64,000 nucleotides of DNA, from assembly GCA_963730785.1 (NCBI GenBank), contig CAVSTF010000015.1, positions 186,001-250,000 on the forward strand, given 5' to 3'. Made by a program: the position numbers and the translations under genes. The stretch comes from Bog-473 sp963730785 (lineage in GTDB: Bacteria > Actinomycetota > Acidimicrobiia > Acidimicrobiales > RAAP-2). Positions 17,858-27,850 of the stretch are shown one piece after another (position 1 is the first letter of the stretch; every line of letters begins with the position of its first letter). The notes under the pieces were generated by a model. The model was not told where the DNA came from. It worked only from the letters and a program-made list of their open reading frames with translations, and did not search any database.

Positions 17858-19105
17858 TCAACCGGCGCCGTGCGCCAGCGCGTCATCCCAACTGGAACCC
17901 GCTTCAATCAACGGGCGGTAGCCCATCAACTGACGTGGCATGCCAATGGCCATGACGGCCCGCAAGCGCCCGGCTCGACCGAACAGGGCGACCAGCTTGC
18001 CCGCTTCGAAGGAACCATCCACGATCTTCACTTCGTCCTGCCCACCAGGATTGCCCAGCACCTGGAATCGGATGTCGAACTGATCCGACCAGAAGTAGGG
18101 CACCGGGGTGAACCGAACCGCCGCTTCACGACCGGCCAGCAGACTCCGAGCCGCCGCCACGCCGGCCTCGGCCGCCACCTGCCAGTGCTCAATGCGAATC
18201 AGTTCGTCCTGCCCGTCGTGATGCCAATGCCATCGGGCAATATCCCCGGCGGCCACCACCCCATCCGCCGCGAACAAGCGGTCGTCACACACCACGCCGT
18301 TCTCAATGGTCAAGCCAGAACCTTCGAGCCAGCCTGTATTCGGAATGACGCCGATCCCGACCACCACCACTTCGGCTTCCAACACTTCGCCGCTGGCCAA
18401 CTCGACCACCAGCCCACTCGAGCCGGCCCCGCGCCGCACACCGGCCACACCAACCCCGGTCCGCAGATCCACGCCATGCGCGCCGTGCAGCGACGCGCAA
18501 TGCGCACCAATCTCGGGCCCGAGAATGTTGGCCAGCGGAATCTCCATCGCTTCGAGCACCGTCACTTGGCAACCCAGTCCGGCACAGGTCGAGGCCACCT
18601 CGGCCCCGATAAAGCCGGCGCCAATGACAATGACTCGACAGCCCTCCACCGCCGTGACCGCAGCCCGCAGGGCCAATGAGTCGTCAAGCGTGCGGAGAGT
18701 AAACACGCCGTCCCGCTGCGACAGTTCTTCAGTGCCCGGCAAGTGCCGAGGGGTGGCACCCGTGGCCAGCACGACGGCATTCGACGGCAACACCTGTCCG
18801 TCGGAAAGTTCGATGTCGCCGGTTGCCACATCGAGGCGCACGGCGGCGTGACCAAGTTGTTCATGCACTCGCAGTTCGCTGGTCCGCCGTCGATCGGCCA
18901 AGACGGCCTTCTCGGCTGGCCACTTCCCCGACAAGATCTGCTTCGAGAGTGGCGGTCGGTCGTAGGGCAGATGCGGTTCGTCGCCCACCAGCGTGATCTG
19001 ACCCTCGAAACCTTCAGTGCGCAGTGTCTCAACCGCTCGCCAGCCGGCCAGCGACGCGCCAACCACTACGACGGCATCGGCCGGCGCCAAAGCTGAGGAA
19101 TCCAT
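17858..19105 (-). CDS. NAD(P)H-dependent FAD oxidoreductase (ferredoxin/rubredoxin reductase type)
   Basis: A 415-residue two-dinucleotide-fold flavoprotein. The FAD site is VVVVGASLAGWRAVETLR near residue 12, followed by YDRPPLSKQILSG. The NAD(P)H site is VIVIGAGFIGAEVAS near residue 150, and the second FAD motif is LFAADGVVAAGDIA. The C-terminal domain with PYFWSDQFDIRFQVLG is typical of putidaredoxin- and rubredoxin-reductase-like enzymes. It probably feeds electrons to a small Fe-S carrier. The ATG at 19105 overlaps by one base the stop of the metallo-hydrolase gene; an upstream start would lie inside that gene. Confidence 0.88.
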   Translation of the reverse strand: MDSSALAPADAVVVVGASLAGWRAVETLRTEGFEGQITLVGDEPHLPYDRPPLSKQILSGKWPAEKAVLADRRRTSELRVHEQLGHAAVRLDVATGDIELSDGQVLPSNAVVLATGATPRHLPGTEELSQRDGVFTLRTLDDSLALRAAVTAVEGCRVIVIGAGFIGAEVASTCAGLGCQVTVLEAMEIPLANILGPEIGAHCASLHGAHGVDLRTGVGVAGVRRGAGSSGLVVELASGEVLEAEVVVVGIGVIPNTGWLEGSGLTIENGVVCDDRLFAADGVVAAGDIARWHWHHDGQDELIRIEHWQVAAEAGVAAARSLLAGREAAVRFTPVPYFWSDQFDIRFQVLGNPGGQDEVKIVDGSFEAGKLVALFGRAGRLRAVMAIGMPRQLMGYRPLIEAGSSWDDALAHGAG

Positions 19106-19830
19106 CAGCCGAACGCCGCCATCCACTCATCGAGCGAACGGGCCCGAAACACGTAGTTCCACTTCCGGGTCTCGCCCATCAGTTGTGACGGCTCGGCCGA
19201 GTAGAGATGTCCGGGATACAACACGGCGTCGTCGGGCACCCGCGCCAGCTTGTGGTTGATGGAGTCGTACATGGCAGCCGGGTCGGCCCCCGGAAGATCG
19301 GTGCGACCACAGCCGTCGAGGAAGAGGGTGTCCCCCGCCACCAGCCGACCATCGACCAAGAAGCACTGACTGCCCGGTGTGTGGCCCGGCGTGTGGATCA
19401 ACTCGATCGCAACCTCGCCCACTCGCACGATGTCACTGCTGTCATGACCAACCAGGTGGTTGCCACCAACCCCCGTGGTCCGCTCGACCCAGGGCAGTTC
19501 ATCCTTCTGGACATGGATCGGCACTTGTACTTTTTCCAACAGCGCGCTGATGCCTTCCAGGGCAAACCCGGCCATCTGCCCACCAACGTGATCAGGGTGG
19601 TAGTGCGTCCCCAATGCGCCGGTCAACGTCATGCCGTCGGCCTCCAAAATGTCGAGCAGATCCTGCACGGCGTAGGCCGGATCGATCACGACGGCCTCTC
19701 CCGTGACCCGGTCGCCGATCAAGTACACGAAGTTCACCATCTGGCGGGCCATTTGATCGCCCTTGGCAAAGTCACGACCCGACAACAACTGCTTGAAATA
19801 CAGGCGGTCGTCCGCCGCCACGTCACTCAT
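19105..19830 (-). CDS. MBL-fold metallo-hydrolase (glyoxalase II / persulfide dioxygenase-like)
   Basis: A 241-residue metallo-beta-lactamase-fold protein. The metal motif is THYHPDHVGG (HxHxDH), with further ligands in HTPGHTPGSQCF, VAGDTLFLDGCGRTDLPG and YPGHLY. The GCGRTDLPG turn is shared by ETHE1-like persulfide dioxygenases and glyoxalase II relatives. ATG 19830 has GAAGGAG a few bases upstream and is preferred to a TTG at 19845. Upstream is xseB and downstream the FAD reductase, all on the minus strand. Substrate is not certain. Confidence 0.87.
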   Translation of the reverse strand: MSDVAADDRLYFKQLLSGRDFAKGDQMARQMVNFVYLIGDRVTGEAVVIDPAYAVQDLLDILEADGMTLTGALGTHYHPDHVGGQMAGFALEGISALLEKVQVPIHVQKDELPWVERTTGVGGNHLVGHDSSDIVRVGEVAIELIHTPGHTPGSQCFLVDGRLVAGDTLFLDGCGRTDLPGADPAAMYDSINHKLARVPDDAVLYPGHLYSAEPSQLMGETRKWNYVFRARSLDEWMAAFG

Positions 19831-19841
19831 CTTCGTCTCCT

Positions 19842-20090
19842 TCAAGCTCTATCTCGCTCGGCCAACGCATCAAGCCTCGGCACCAATTCCTCGACCTGAG
19901 TACGGGTGTGGCGCAATCTCCGGTCCAACTCGTCAATGAGTGCGGTGGCCCGCTCCAGCCGTGACACCAGGATGTCGACGTCCACTTCTCGCTGCTCAAA
20001 GAACTCGACAATCGAGTCGAGTTCCCGACTCGCCTCCGTGTAGCTCAACGATTCCACCGGAACCGGAGCTGCCTCATTCGCCGTGGCCAT
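19842..20090 (-). CDS. xseB: exodeoxyribonuclease VII small subunit
   Basis: An 82-residue helical protein with SLSYTEASRELDSIVEFFEQ and the ending region DVDILVSRLERATALIDE, both typical of XseB. It joins XseA to form the single-strand DNA nuclease. Start overlaps the stop of xseA by one base, the usual arrangement. The C-terminus is followed within about a dozen bases by the metallo-hydrolase start. Confidence 0.92.
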   Translation of the reverse strand: MATANEAAPVPVESLSYTEASRELDSIVEFFEQREVDVDILVSRLERATALIDELDRRLRHTRTQVEELVPRLDALAERDRA

Positions 20091-21542
20091 TACTGCGTCA
20101 CCTCATCCTTTTCAACGATCTCAGTGTTACGACTCTCAGTTCCCTCTATACGAGAACGTGCGGTCCCATCGGCCAATCGTGTGACAATTTCGCTCCCCAC
20201 CGCCAACTCCGACACACTGCGCACCAAGTGACCCTGCGCATCGAGCGTAAGGCTGTAACCCCGCTCAAGTTGGCGTTCGACGTCATAGGCGGTCAGCAAG
20301 CGCCGCCACGATCGCACCCGTTCCCCCTCCCGGGCAAGATGGCCCAGTCCCAGCGGGCCCAATCGAGCCGAATGGGTGCGCAATCCAGTCTGACGAATCT
20401 GCAGACTCAGGGGAGCCAGCCGGGACGCTGCGCCGGCCCGCACGACCAGCCGTTCACGATGGATCCGCAGCTGGCTTCGAGCGGCCTGGGTCAGACGACC
20501 TCGAGCCCTGGCATCGCGCTGCTGAGCGTCGGACAACAGGGCAGGCACCGTCCGGCCCAACCGGGCCGCCACCTCGCCGACGTTTTCGGCCCACCAATGC
20601 CCCACGCGCAGCACTAACTCGTGACCGCACTCAGTGGGCGTAATGAAGGCTCGATTGGCCACGATGTCTGCCACCGATTCATCACCCGTATGCCCGATGC
20701 CGGTCCACACCGGCTTCGTCGCCGTGGCAATCGCCCGGGCCACCACTTCAGCATCGAACGCAGCCAGGTCCGCCTTCGATCCGCCACCACGGACCACCAC
20801 GACAACGTCGCAATCGGTTCGGCACTGCGCTGCGATAGCTCGAGCCACCGCCGTCGGCGCATCACCACCCTGCACGCTGACCGGCACCACCCGCACATCG
20901 AATCCAAAAGGCGATCCCGTCAACTGACCCAGAAAGTCCCGGTAACCCTCCGTGCCCGGGCTGGCGACCAAGCCGATCCGCAGCGCAACTTCAGGCAGCG
21001 CCACACCCGCATTTCGACGCAACAGACCTTCACCCTCGAGCTTGCGTAACAGCGCCGCCCGTTGCTCGGCCAGGCGACCCAGCAAGGCCGTCACATCGAG
21101 TTCGGACATGATGAACCCGATCTCACCCTTGGGTCGATAGAGATCGAGCGTGCCCCGAAGAATGACCACCATGCCTTCGGCCAGCGCGATCCCTTCCTTG
21201 CCCAAGGAGCGGCTCATCGGGCCCCAGGTGCCCTTCCAGCACTTCACCTTGAGTGCAGGGGCCATGCGGCCTCGACCACCCGGGCCACCGCTGTCGTCAG
21301 GGTCCACCAGGTCCAGGTAGCAATGCCCCGATCGACCGGTCTGATCCGAGAAGCTGTGGATCTCGCCCCGTACCCAGAGCTGCCGGGTCCGGGGAAAGGC
21401 CCGCCCTAGTGCGTCCTCCACCTGGTCATAGAGGTCGCCAATGGAGAGGGCGTCGACTGTGCGAATCCGGGGCCACGATTTCCGGCTCGTCCGCCTGAAG
21501 GGGCACGTCAGGGTCGAAGAGCTGATGGGCACTGCTGGGCAT
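20090..21542 (-). CDS. xseA: exodeoxyribonuclease VII large subunit, one frameshift
   Basis: Joined across one extra C in the CCCC near 21470, this gives about 483 residues. The true N-terminus is MPSSAHQLFDPDVPLQADEP, which lies in another frame from the rest; the alternative N-terminus in the main frame is Cys/Ser/Arg-rich and unlike the family. The OB domain carries VDALSIGDLYDQVEDALG and WVRGEIHSFSDQTGRSGHCY. The catalytic domain has LRIGLVASPGTEGYRDFL, VVVVRGGGSKADLAAFD and TGIGHTGDESVADIVANR, then a long coiled region. ExoVII degrades single-stranded DNA in repair. Confidence 0.9.
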
Positions 21543-21609
21543 GGAGGACACCCTACCGAGGAGGTGTACGTACCCCGCCCTACCACTCAGGTGGCAGACT
21601 GATGACGAC

Positions 21610-21982
<373 letters not shown>

Positions 21983-22011
21983 GTCACCAACACTCTCCTC
22001 ACTGGGAGCAA

Positions 22012-25000
22012 TCAACTCGTGGCTACTGCCCCCACGATGTCGTCAACCTTGACGTCGATGCCGGGCAGTGAGCCCTTGTAGACGCTGTTGCCGAAGTTGA
22101 AGATGCCACCGTCGGCGGCAAAGAGCAGATAGCCCAGTCCATTGGCACTCGGCACGAGACCGACCACTGGCTGGTTCAGTCTCATGCCGCCGGTCGATCC
22201 GAAGAAGGGGGCATTGAAGGTGAAGACGCCGCCGTCTTTGGCCAAGAGCCAGTAGCCGCCGGTCGACGGGTCGACCGTGATGCTGACGATGGGTGCATTG
22301 AGATGAAGGCGTCGAGACATCACCTTGGAAGTGGCCGTCACCGAGCAGGACGTAGACCTTGCCGGTGGCACTGACCAAGTAAAGGTCACCCCCGTCGGGC
22401 GTCGATGCCGCACCCACGATGTTGCTCACGTGCGTACCCAAGAGCGGCAGTCCACCGACCTGAGCGGCATTGAAGTCATAGACACTGCCGTCGGCGCCGA
22501 TGACCCAGTAGCCGCCAGTCGCTGGGTCAGCCACCAGACCCGACAATGTTGTCGACGTGATAGCCCCGGCTGGGCACTGAACCCAAGTAGGGCGCGTCAC
22601 CGAAGGCGAAGACTCCACCGTCTTTGCCGATGAGCCAGTAGCCGCCATCGTCAGCGGTCGGCACCATGCCCGACAATGTCGTTGGTGTGAATACCTTGGC
22701 CAGGCAAAGAGCCGAAGAAGCCGGGCCCGTCTTCTGGGAAAGACGAAGACCCCACCGTCGGAGCCGACCAGGTCATAGCCACCGGGTGTCGAGCTGGGAG
22801 GTGGCGTGGCGATGGTGCCAGTGCCAGTGCCAGTTCCAGTGTCCAGTGCCGCCAGCACTACCTGAACCTGAAGTGCCACTGCTGTGGTGCCGACAGTCAG
22901 GGTGAAGATCTGGGTGGCATCAGGACTGATCCCGTTCGAGGCGGTCAAACAGAACCGGTAACTTCCCGGTGGCGTGGCCGTGGTGCTCGTGATGCGTGGC
23001 TGTGCCGTTGCCGTTGTCGACGAAAGTCACGTCATGCGGTGCGGCCGATGGCGTGCAGCCGTTGAAGCATCGGCATCCAGTGATGGAAGTGACGGTTGGC
23101 AACCCAGTGGTCGTGATGGTGAAGGATGCCGGCCTTGCCGGAAAGGAATGTGGCCGAGTTGGCTGAAGTGAACGACGGCGGACCGTCAATGGTCAAGGTG
23201 AAGGTCTGAGTGGCGCTAGGGCGTCACGCCATTCGAGGCGGTCAGGCACAAGGTGTAGTTGCCCGGTGGTGTCGCCGTCGGAGGTGGCGATAGTGCCGGT
23301 CCCATCGCCGTTGTCGGTGAAGGTCAGACCGGGGGGCAATGGGCTCGTCGGCGTGCAACCGGAGAATGAGGCATCCGAGATTGAAGGGACTGGAAGGCCC
23401 GTGGTTGTGACGGGGAATGATCCGGCCGTGCCAGCGATAAATGTATCTGAGTCATTCGACGTGATGGAAGGCGAAGCGCTCACGGTCAATGTGAAGGTCT
23501 GGGTGGCGGCGGGACTGACGCAATTCGACGCCGTCAAGCACAAGGTATAGGTGCCCGAGGGCGTCAACGTGGTGCTTTCGATGGTACCGGTCCCGTCCCC
23601 GTTGTCGATGAAGGTGAGACCGGTGGGCAATATTGAAAGCGAACAAGACTTAGCCGAAGCATCGTTGATCAGCGTCGGGTTTGGGATGCCACTGGTGGTG
23701 ACTTGGAATGTGCCCGGCGTGCCCGTCGTAAAGGTTGTCGCGTCGAGCGACGTGAACATGGGGGCAACTTGGAGCGAATAGACGATCGTTACCGAGCCGT
23801 CGCCAGCATTGGTGGCGGAAAGGAAGTCGCTCACCGATGGAGCGAACCCTGAACCACCACCGCCGCCGCCACCGCCGGGAGCACCTGCTCCACCCCAGTA
23901 ACCACCGCCACCGCCACCGCCGAAGTTCGCCGATGCTGAACTTCCATTGATTTGCATGCCGCTGCCCGAACCGGCTGCCTGCGTGCCTCCAGCTGCGGTG
24001 CCGTTGCTCCCGCTGCCTCCGACGGCGCCGCCGCCATTACCGCCTATCTCGAGCGACACGGGTGGGTTGGCGGCTCCCTCTCCACCCCCACCTCCAGCAA
24101 TCAAGAGGTAGTTGGACGGATCGACAGCAAGGGAGACCAGGGAGGCGCCACCCCCGCCACCGGAAGCAAAGCCGTTGGGATCATTGCCGCCCGCAGCGCC
24201 ACCTGGTGCGCCCCCAACGCCTGCAACAGCAAAACCTTCTGTGCCGCTGGCATCTCCACCAGACGCTCCAACGGCGACGCTATAGATCTGCCCAGCACTG
24301 ACCGGCAAGGTGGCAACCAACTCTCCACCCTCTCCAGGTGCACCCCCCGGGTCACCTTGCAGCACCGCCGTGCCTCCTTCGGCCCCGTCCACACTGAACG
24401 TGGCGCTGGTGACGGCCGCTGGAACCGTCCAAGCGTCAGCAATGCCCACGGGACAGACAACGGTAAACGGTCCGGGGCTGGTTCCAGTTGGAGCGCCACA
24501 GGATGTCGAAATGTTGTACGTGATGGTCACCAACCCGTTGCCCGACTTCGTTGTGGACAAGAAGTCGCTGGCCGATGGAGCGAAGCCTGAACCGCCTCCG
24601 GCCCCATCCGCAGCACTCTCGGCGTCGGGGTCATTTTCAACCGCTCCGGCACCACCCCAGTAACCACCGCCACCGCCACCGCCAGGGCCATCTGGTGTAC
24701 TTCCATTGATCTGCGTACCGCTGCCCGAGCTTGCTGCCTGTGTACCGCCAGGAGCCCCTGAACCTCCGTCGCCTCCTTCGGTGCCTCCTCCAAACCCACC
24801 CCGCTCGGCGGCCTGAATGGAGGACCCTTCTCCGCCTCCGCCTCCGGCGATCAAGAGATAGTTAGACGGATTGTCGGCGAGGGAAACAATGGAGGCACCG
24901 CCGCCACCACCACCAGCGGTATTCGCGGATAGGCCGCCCGAAGCGCCTCCTGGTGCGCCACCAGCGCCGGCAAAGCTGGCAAATTCGCCGGAACTTGTAC

Positions 25001-25370
25001 CGCCGGCATCGCCGCCAAGCGCTCCCACTTCGATGTCATACGTTTGACCCGCGGTGACCAGCAAGGTGGCCATCAGTTCTCCACCCTGTCCAGGTGATCC
25101 GCCCGAATCACCGTTGAACGAGGAGCCTCCCTGGGCACCGTCCACATTGAAAGTGGCGGCAACGACGCCGGTAGGGACCGTCCAGGTGTCACCAAGACCA
25201 ACCGGGCAAGTGACCGTGATAGTGGTCGTACCCGAAGACGTGCAGCCGACGTCGGCCGAAGCCTGCGAGGTTGGTCCAGCAATGACCCCCGCTCCCATCA
25301 CCGTGAGGCCGACAGCGAGAAGTGGCAGGGACGACAATGCCGCACTAATACGTCTCACTGGATTCAGCAT
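22012..25370 (-). CDS. secreted Gly-rich / Ig-like / propeller-repeat protein, multiple frameshifts
   Basis: A predicted product of about 1,120 residues once frames are joined. It starts MLNPVRRISAALSSLPLLAV, a signal peptide. Two related glycine-rich blocks of about 190 residues follow, each opening with TCPVGLGDTWTVP-like and ending with SGFAPSxSDFLSxT sequence. Then come about four Ig-like repeats (GLTFIDNGDGTGTI, TYTLCLTASN) and a C-terminal set of repeats such as GGYWLLAKDGGVFTFNAP and YDLVGSDGGVFVF. The first 2.1 kb (25370-23290) is intact. The rest has at least eight frameshifts, several an extra G in a GGG. Likely cell-surface; function unknown. Upstream spacing to the divergent hydrolase is 130 bases. 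Confidence 0.75.
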
Positions 25371-25499
25371 GGTCTCCACCTTCTACTCATTGACGTCGGC
25401 CCGCAGAATCACGAAGGATCTCTCCTGGTTTTTACTCGATACCACGGAAGGTGTTATCTGTGAGCTTGCTGAGTTCGAAACACCGGGGTTGGAGGGGTC

Positions 25500-26219
25500 A
25501 TGGAACTGGCTGAACCGAGCCATATTTCTACGGAATACAGTCCTTGCAAATTGCTTGACATTTTTCGGTGTCCCGACCGGGTTGGCCTGCCCGTAGTTCT
25601 CCTGTGGCATGGAAGCGGACCGAATGAGCGTGACGCCTTGTCGACGCTCGCCAGCGCCGTGAGCAAGGAGGGGGCTGTGTGTTTCGCTCCTGATTGGCAG
25701 TCCGACACGATCGCCAAAGGCCGGAAGAATCTCCTCGATTCCATCGTCTTCGCCCGCAAGAAGGCTGAAACGTACGGAGGAGACCCGACGAACATCTCCC
25801 TGTGTGGGTGGTCGCTTGGAGCAAATGCAGCCGCCGACGTGATGTTGCATCCTCAAGTCACCGCGGGCTGGCGTCCAATGACCTTTGTCGGTATCGCCGG
25901 GGGTTACGACAAATCGCCGATTACCGACGGCGCACTAACAGAAGCCATGACAAATGAACCCGACGTTCCCTGCCTTCTGGTGCACGGAACCAATGACCAT
26001 GTGGTGCCTGTCCAACGGTCAAGGGACTCCCACGAGGCACTGCTCAGATGGGGATGGAAGTCCGCACTAAGAGAGGTGGACACAGACCATGCCGGCATCA
26101 TCGGGACGCGGTACGACCCGCAACAAAAACGGTGCATGGCCACCAACGAAATGGCACGCGTCGAAACTGTCAACGCAGTTGCGAGCTGGATCTATGCGCA
26201 CGTGACTTCCGTCACATGA
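25500..26219 (+). CDS. alpha/beta hydrolase (dienelactone hydrolase / esterase-like)
   Basis: A 239-residue alpha/beta hydrolase. The oxyanion-loop strand reads LPVVLLWHGSGPNERDAL, the nucleophile elbow is SLCGWSLGANAAAD (GxSxG), the acid residue lies in PCLLVHGTNDHVVPVQRS, and the histidine in VDTDHAGIIGT. All triad positions are therefore present. No signal peptide is obvious. It lies alone on the plus strand between two minus-strand secreted repeat proteins. The substrate cannot be inferred. Confidence 0.83.
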   Translation: MELAEPSHISTEYSPCKLLDIFRCPDRVGLPVVLLWHGSGPNERDALSTLASAVSKEGAVCFAPDWQSDTIAKGRKNLLDSIVFARKKAETYGGDPTNISLCGWSLGANAAADVMLHPQVTAGWRPMTFVGIAGGYDKSPITDGALTEAMTNEPDVPCLLVHGTNDHVVPVQRSRDSHEALLRWGWKSALREVDTDHAGIIGTRYDPQQKRCMATNEMARVETVNAVASWIYAHVTSVT

Positions 26220-26234
26220 ATCCCCATCGAGGCA

Positions 26235-26250
26235 GCAGTGAGCTCACTGC
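26235..26250. terminator. candidate bidirectional hairpin between convergent genes
   Basis: GCAGTGAGCTCACTGC is a perfect 16-base palindrome able to form a 6-bp stem with a 4-base loop. It lies in the 53-base gap between the converging hydrolase and propeller-protein stops. There is no T-run, so it would be a tail-less hairpin. Confidence 0.4.
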
Positions 26251-26253
26251 CAC

Positions 26254-26269
26254 GGCTTGCACAATCGTC
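26254..26269 (+). repeat. direct repeat copy A flanking the IPT/propeller gene
   Basis: GGCTTGCACAATCGTC here matches 15 of 16 bases of GGCTTGCACAATTGTC at 27736-27751. The two copies bracket the IPT/propeller gene (26273-27690) closely on both sides. Confidence 0.35.
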
Positions 26270-26272
26270 CGG

Positions 26273-27690
26273 CTAGGACCCCGCAGCCGCAATGATCGAG
26301 CCATTGAGATGTGTGCCTGATGCCCCGCCCAAATTCGGTGCATCACCGAATGGGAACACGGCACCGTTGGCCATCGCCACCCAGTAGCCGGCTCCATCGG
26401 AAGTGGCCACAATGGCAGTGGCTGGATTGGCGGTCGTGGCGCTGCTGGTCGGCCCACCGAAGTTGCCCGCATCACCGTAACCATTGACAGATCCATTAGA
26501 GAAGAGGATCCAGTAGCCGTTGCCGTCCGGAGTGCGCACCGCCGAGGTGACCGGGAAGACCTGCGGTCCGGGTGCGCCGAAATAGTTGGCGTCGCCAAAG
26601 GTGTACACGTGGCCGGTCTTGGTGATGACCCAGTACCCATTGCCGCTGGCATCAGGCATGACGGCTACGGCCGCACCCGAACATCCACCAATCCCTGGGC
26701 ACGAACCCTCGAACTTGGCGTCGCCGAAGCTGAAGACCCCACCGTCGGATCCCACCATGAAGTAGCCCTTGTTATCCGCGGTAGGCACGATGCCAACAAT
26801 CGGGGCGGCGAGTGCGTGGTACCCGTAGTCCCGGCTGGTGTGAATCCATCCCGAGGAAGTGACCCGTAGAAAGAGGTGTCGCCAAAAGAGAAGGCCCCGC
26901 CGTCCGATGCCACCAGCAAATAGCCGAGACGATCAGGCGAAGGCGTGATCCCGACGACGGGTCGTTGCAATGGCATTGCTCCCAGAGAGCCCTCAAACGG
27001 TGCGCCGCCGAAGGTGAAGATCCCACCATCGGAACCGACGAGCCAGTAGCCGTGGTTGCCAGCAGATGACGGCCCGCCATACGTGAAGTCAATCCCATCC
27101 GACGCAGGTGACGCGATCCCCTGGACACTGGCCGTAATGGCCACCGTGCCTGGTCCACCTGCAGGAGAAACTGCAGTGCAATAACTCGACGATTGACAAG
27201 TGACGCTCGGAGACGGGGTCGTACCGAAGTCCACGATGGTGCCCCCAGGCGCCGTTGAGAATCCCGTGCCCGACAGAAGGACGCTCGTACCACCCAAGAT
27301 GGATCCGCTGGCCGGGGAAGCTCCACCCAACGATGGTCCATAGGTAAAGACGGTTGTCTGGGCGTCAGGTTGTCCGCTGACGTACACCGTTACGTCAGAG
27401 GATCCCGTGCCAGGAGGCGTTTGCACTACGCAGGAAGTCGTCGAAGCGCAATAGACGCTCTCGGCCTCTCCGCCCGGTGTAAATCGCACGAGCGTCTCGT
27501 ACGGGCCGACCTCAAAACCAGTTCCTGTGATCGTCACATTGGTGCCGCCGGCTGCCGATCCGATGCTGGGCGAAATACCCGACACCGTCGGTGCCGATAC
27601 GGCTCCGGCGGGCGATGCAGAAGCCACGACGGCCGAGCCCACTCCAGACCCCATCAGGACACCAAACAGCAGCACTCGTCGCAGGATCAT
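26273..27690 (-). CDS. secreted IPT/TIG and propeller-repeat protein, one frameshift
   Basis: Joined across a missing base near 26810, this gives about 472 residues. A signal peptide (MILRRVLLFGVLMGSGVGSA) precedes two IPT/TIG Ig-like domains, seen as SGISPSIGSAAGGTNVTITG and GASPASGSILGGTSVLLSG. The C-terminal half has about six to seven repeats of the type GYWLVGSDGGIFTFGGAPFE, each ending in a small turn with FxGS. These repeats probably form a beta-propeller. The start is chosen for the signal peptide; 18 further codons upstream are open. The protein is probably exported and binds a polymer or surface partner; this is inference. Confidence 0.82.
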
Positions 27691-27735
27691 CTTGCTCGTC
27701 ACTCCAGTCCCGTCCTTCGTCGTTTTCGCTCGCCA

Positions 27736-27751
27736 GGCTTGCACAATTGTC
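27736..27751 (+). repeat. direct repeat copy B flanking the IPT/propeller gene
   Basis: GGCTTGCACAATTGTC, one mismatch from the copy at 26254-26269, in the same orientation. It overlaps the left arm of the palindrome at 27748-27763. Confidence 0.35.
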
Positions 27752-27763
27752 GAAGCTTCGACA
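27748..27763. promoter_or_regulatory. perfect 16-base palindrome in divergent promoter region
   Basis: TGTCGAAGCTTCGACA is fully self-complementary and lies in the 160-base region between the divergent propeller gene (start 27690, minus) and the membrane protein gene (start 27851, plus). The position suits an operator read by a dimeric regulator controlling both genes. No regulator gene is adjacent. Confidence 0.45.
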
Positions 27764-27850
27764 GAAATACCCCACTACCCCCTCCGCCATGCACCGCTGG
27801 AGCGGAACCCACAACTGAGATGGAGATCCCACCGCGTAGGCTCGCCGGCG

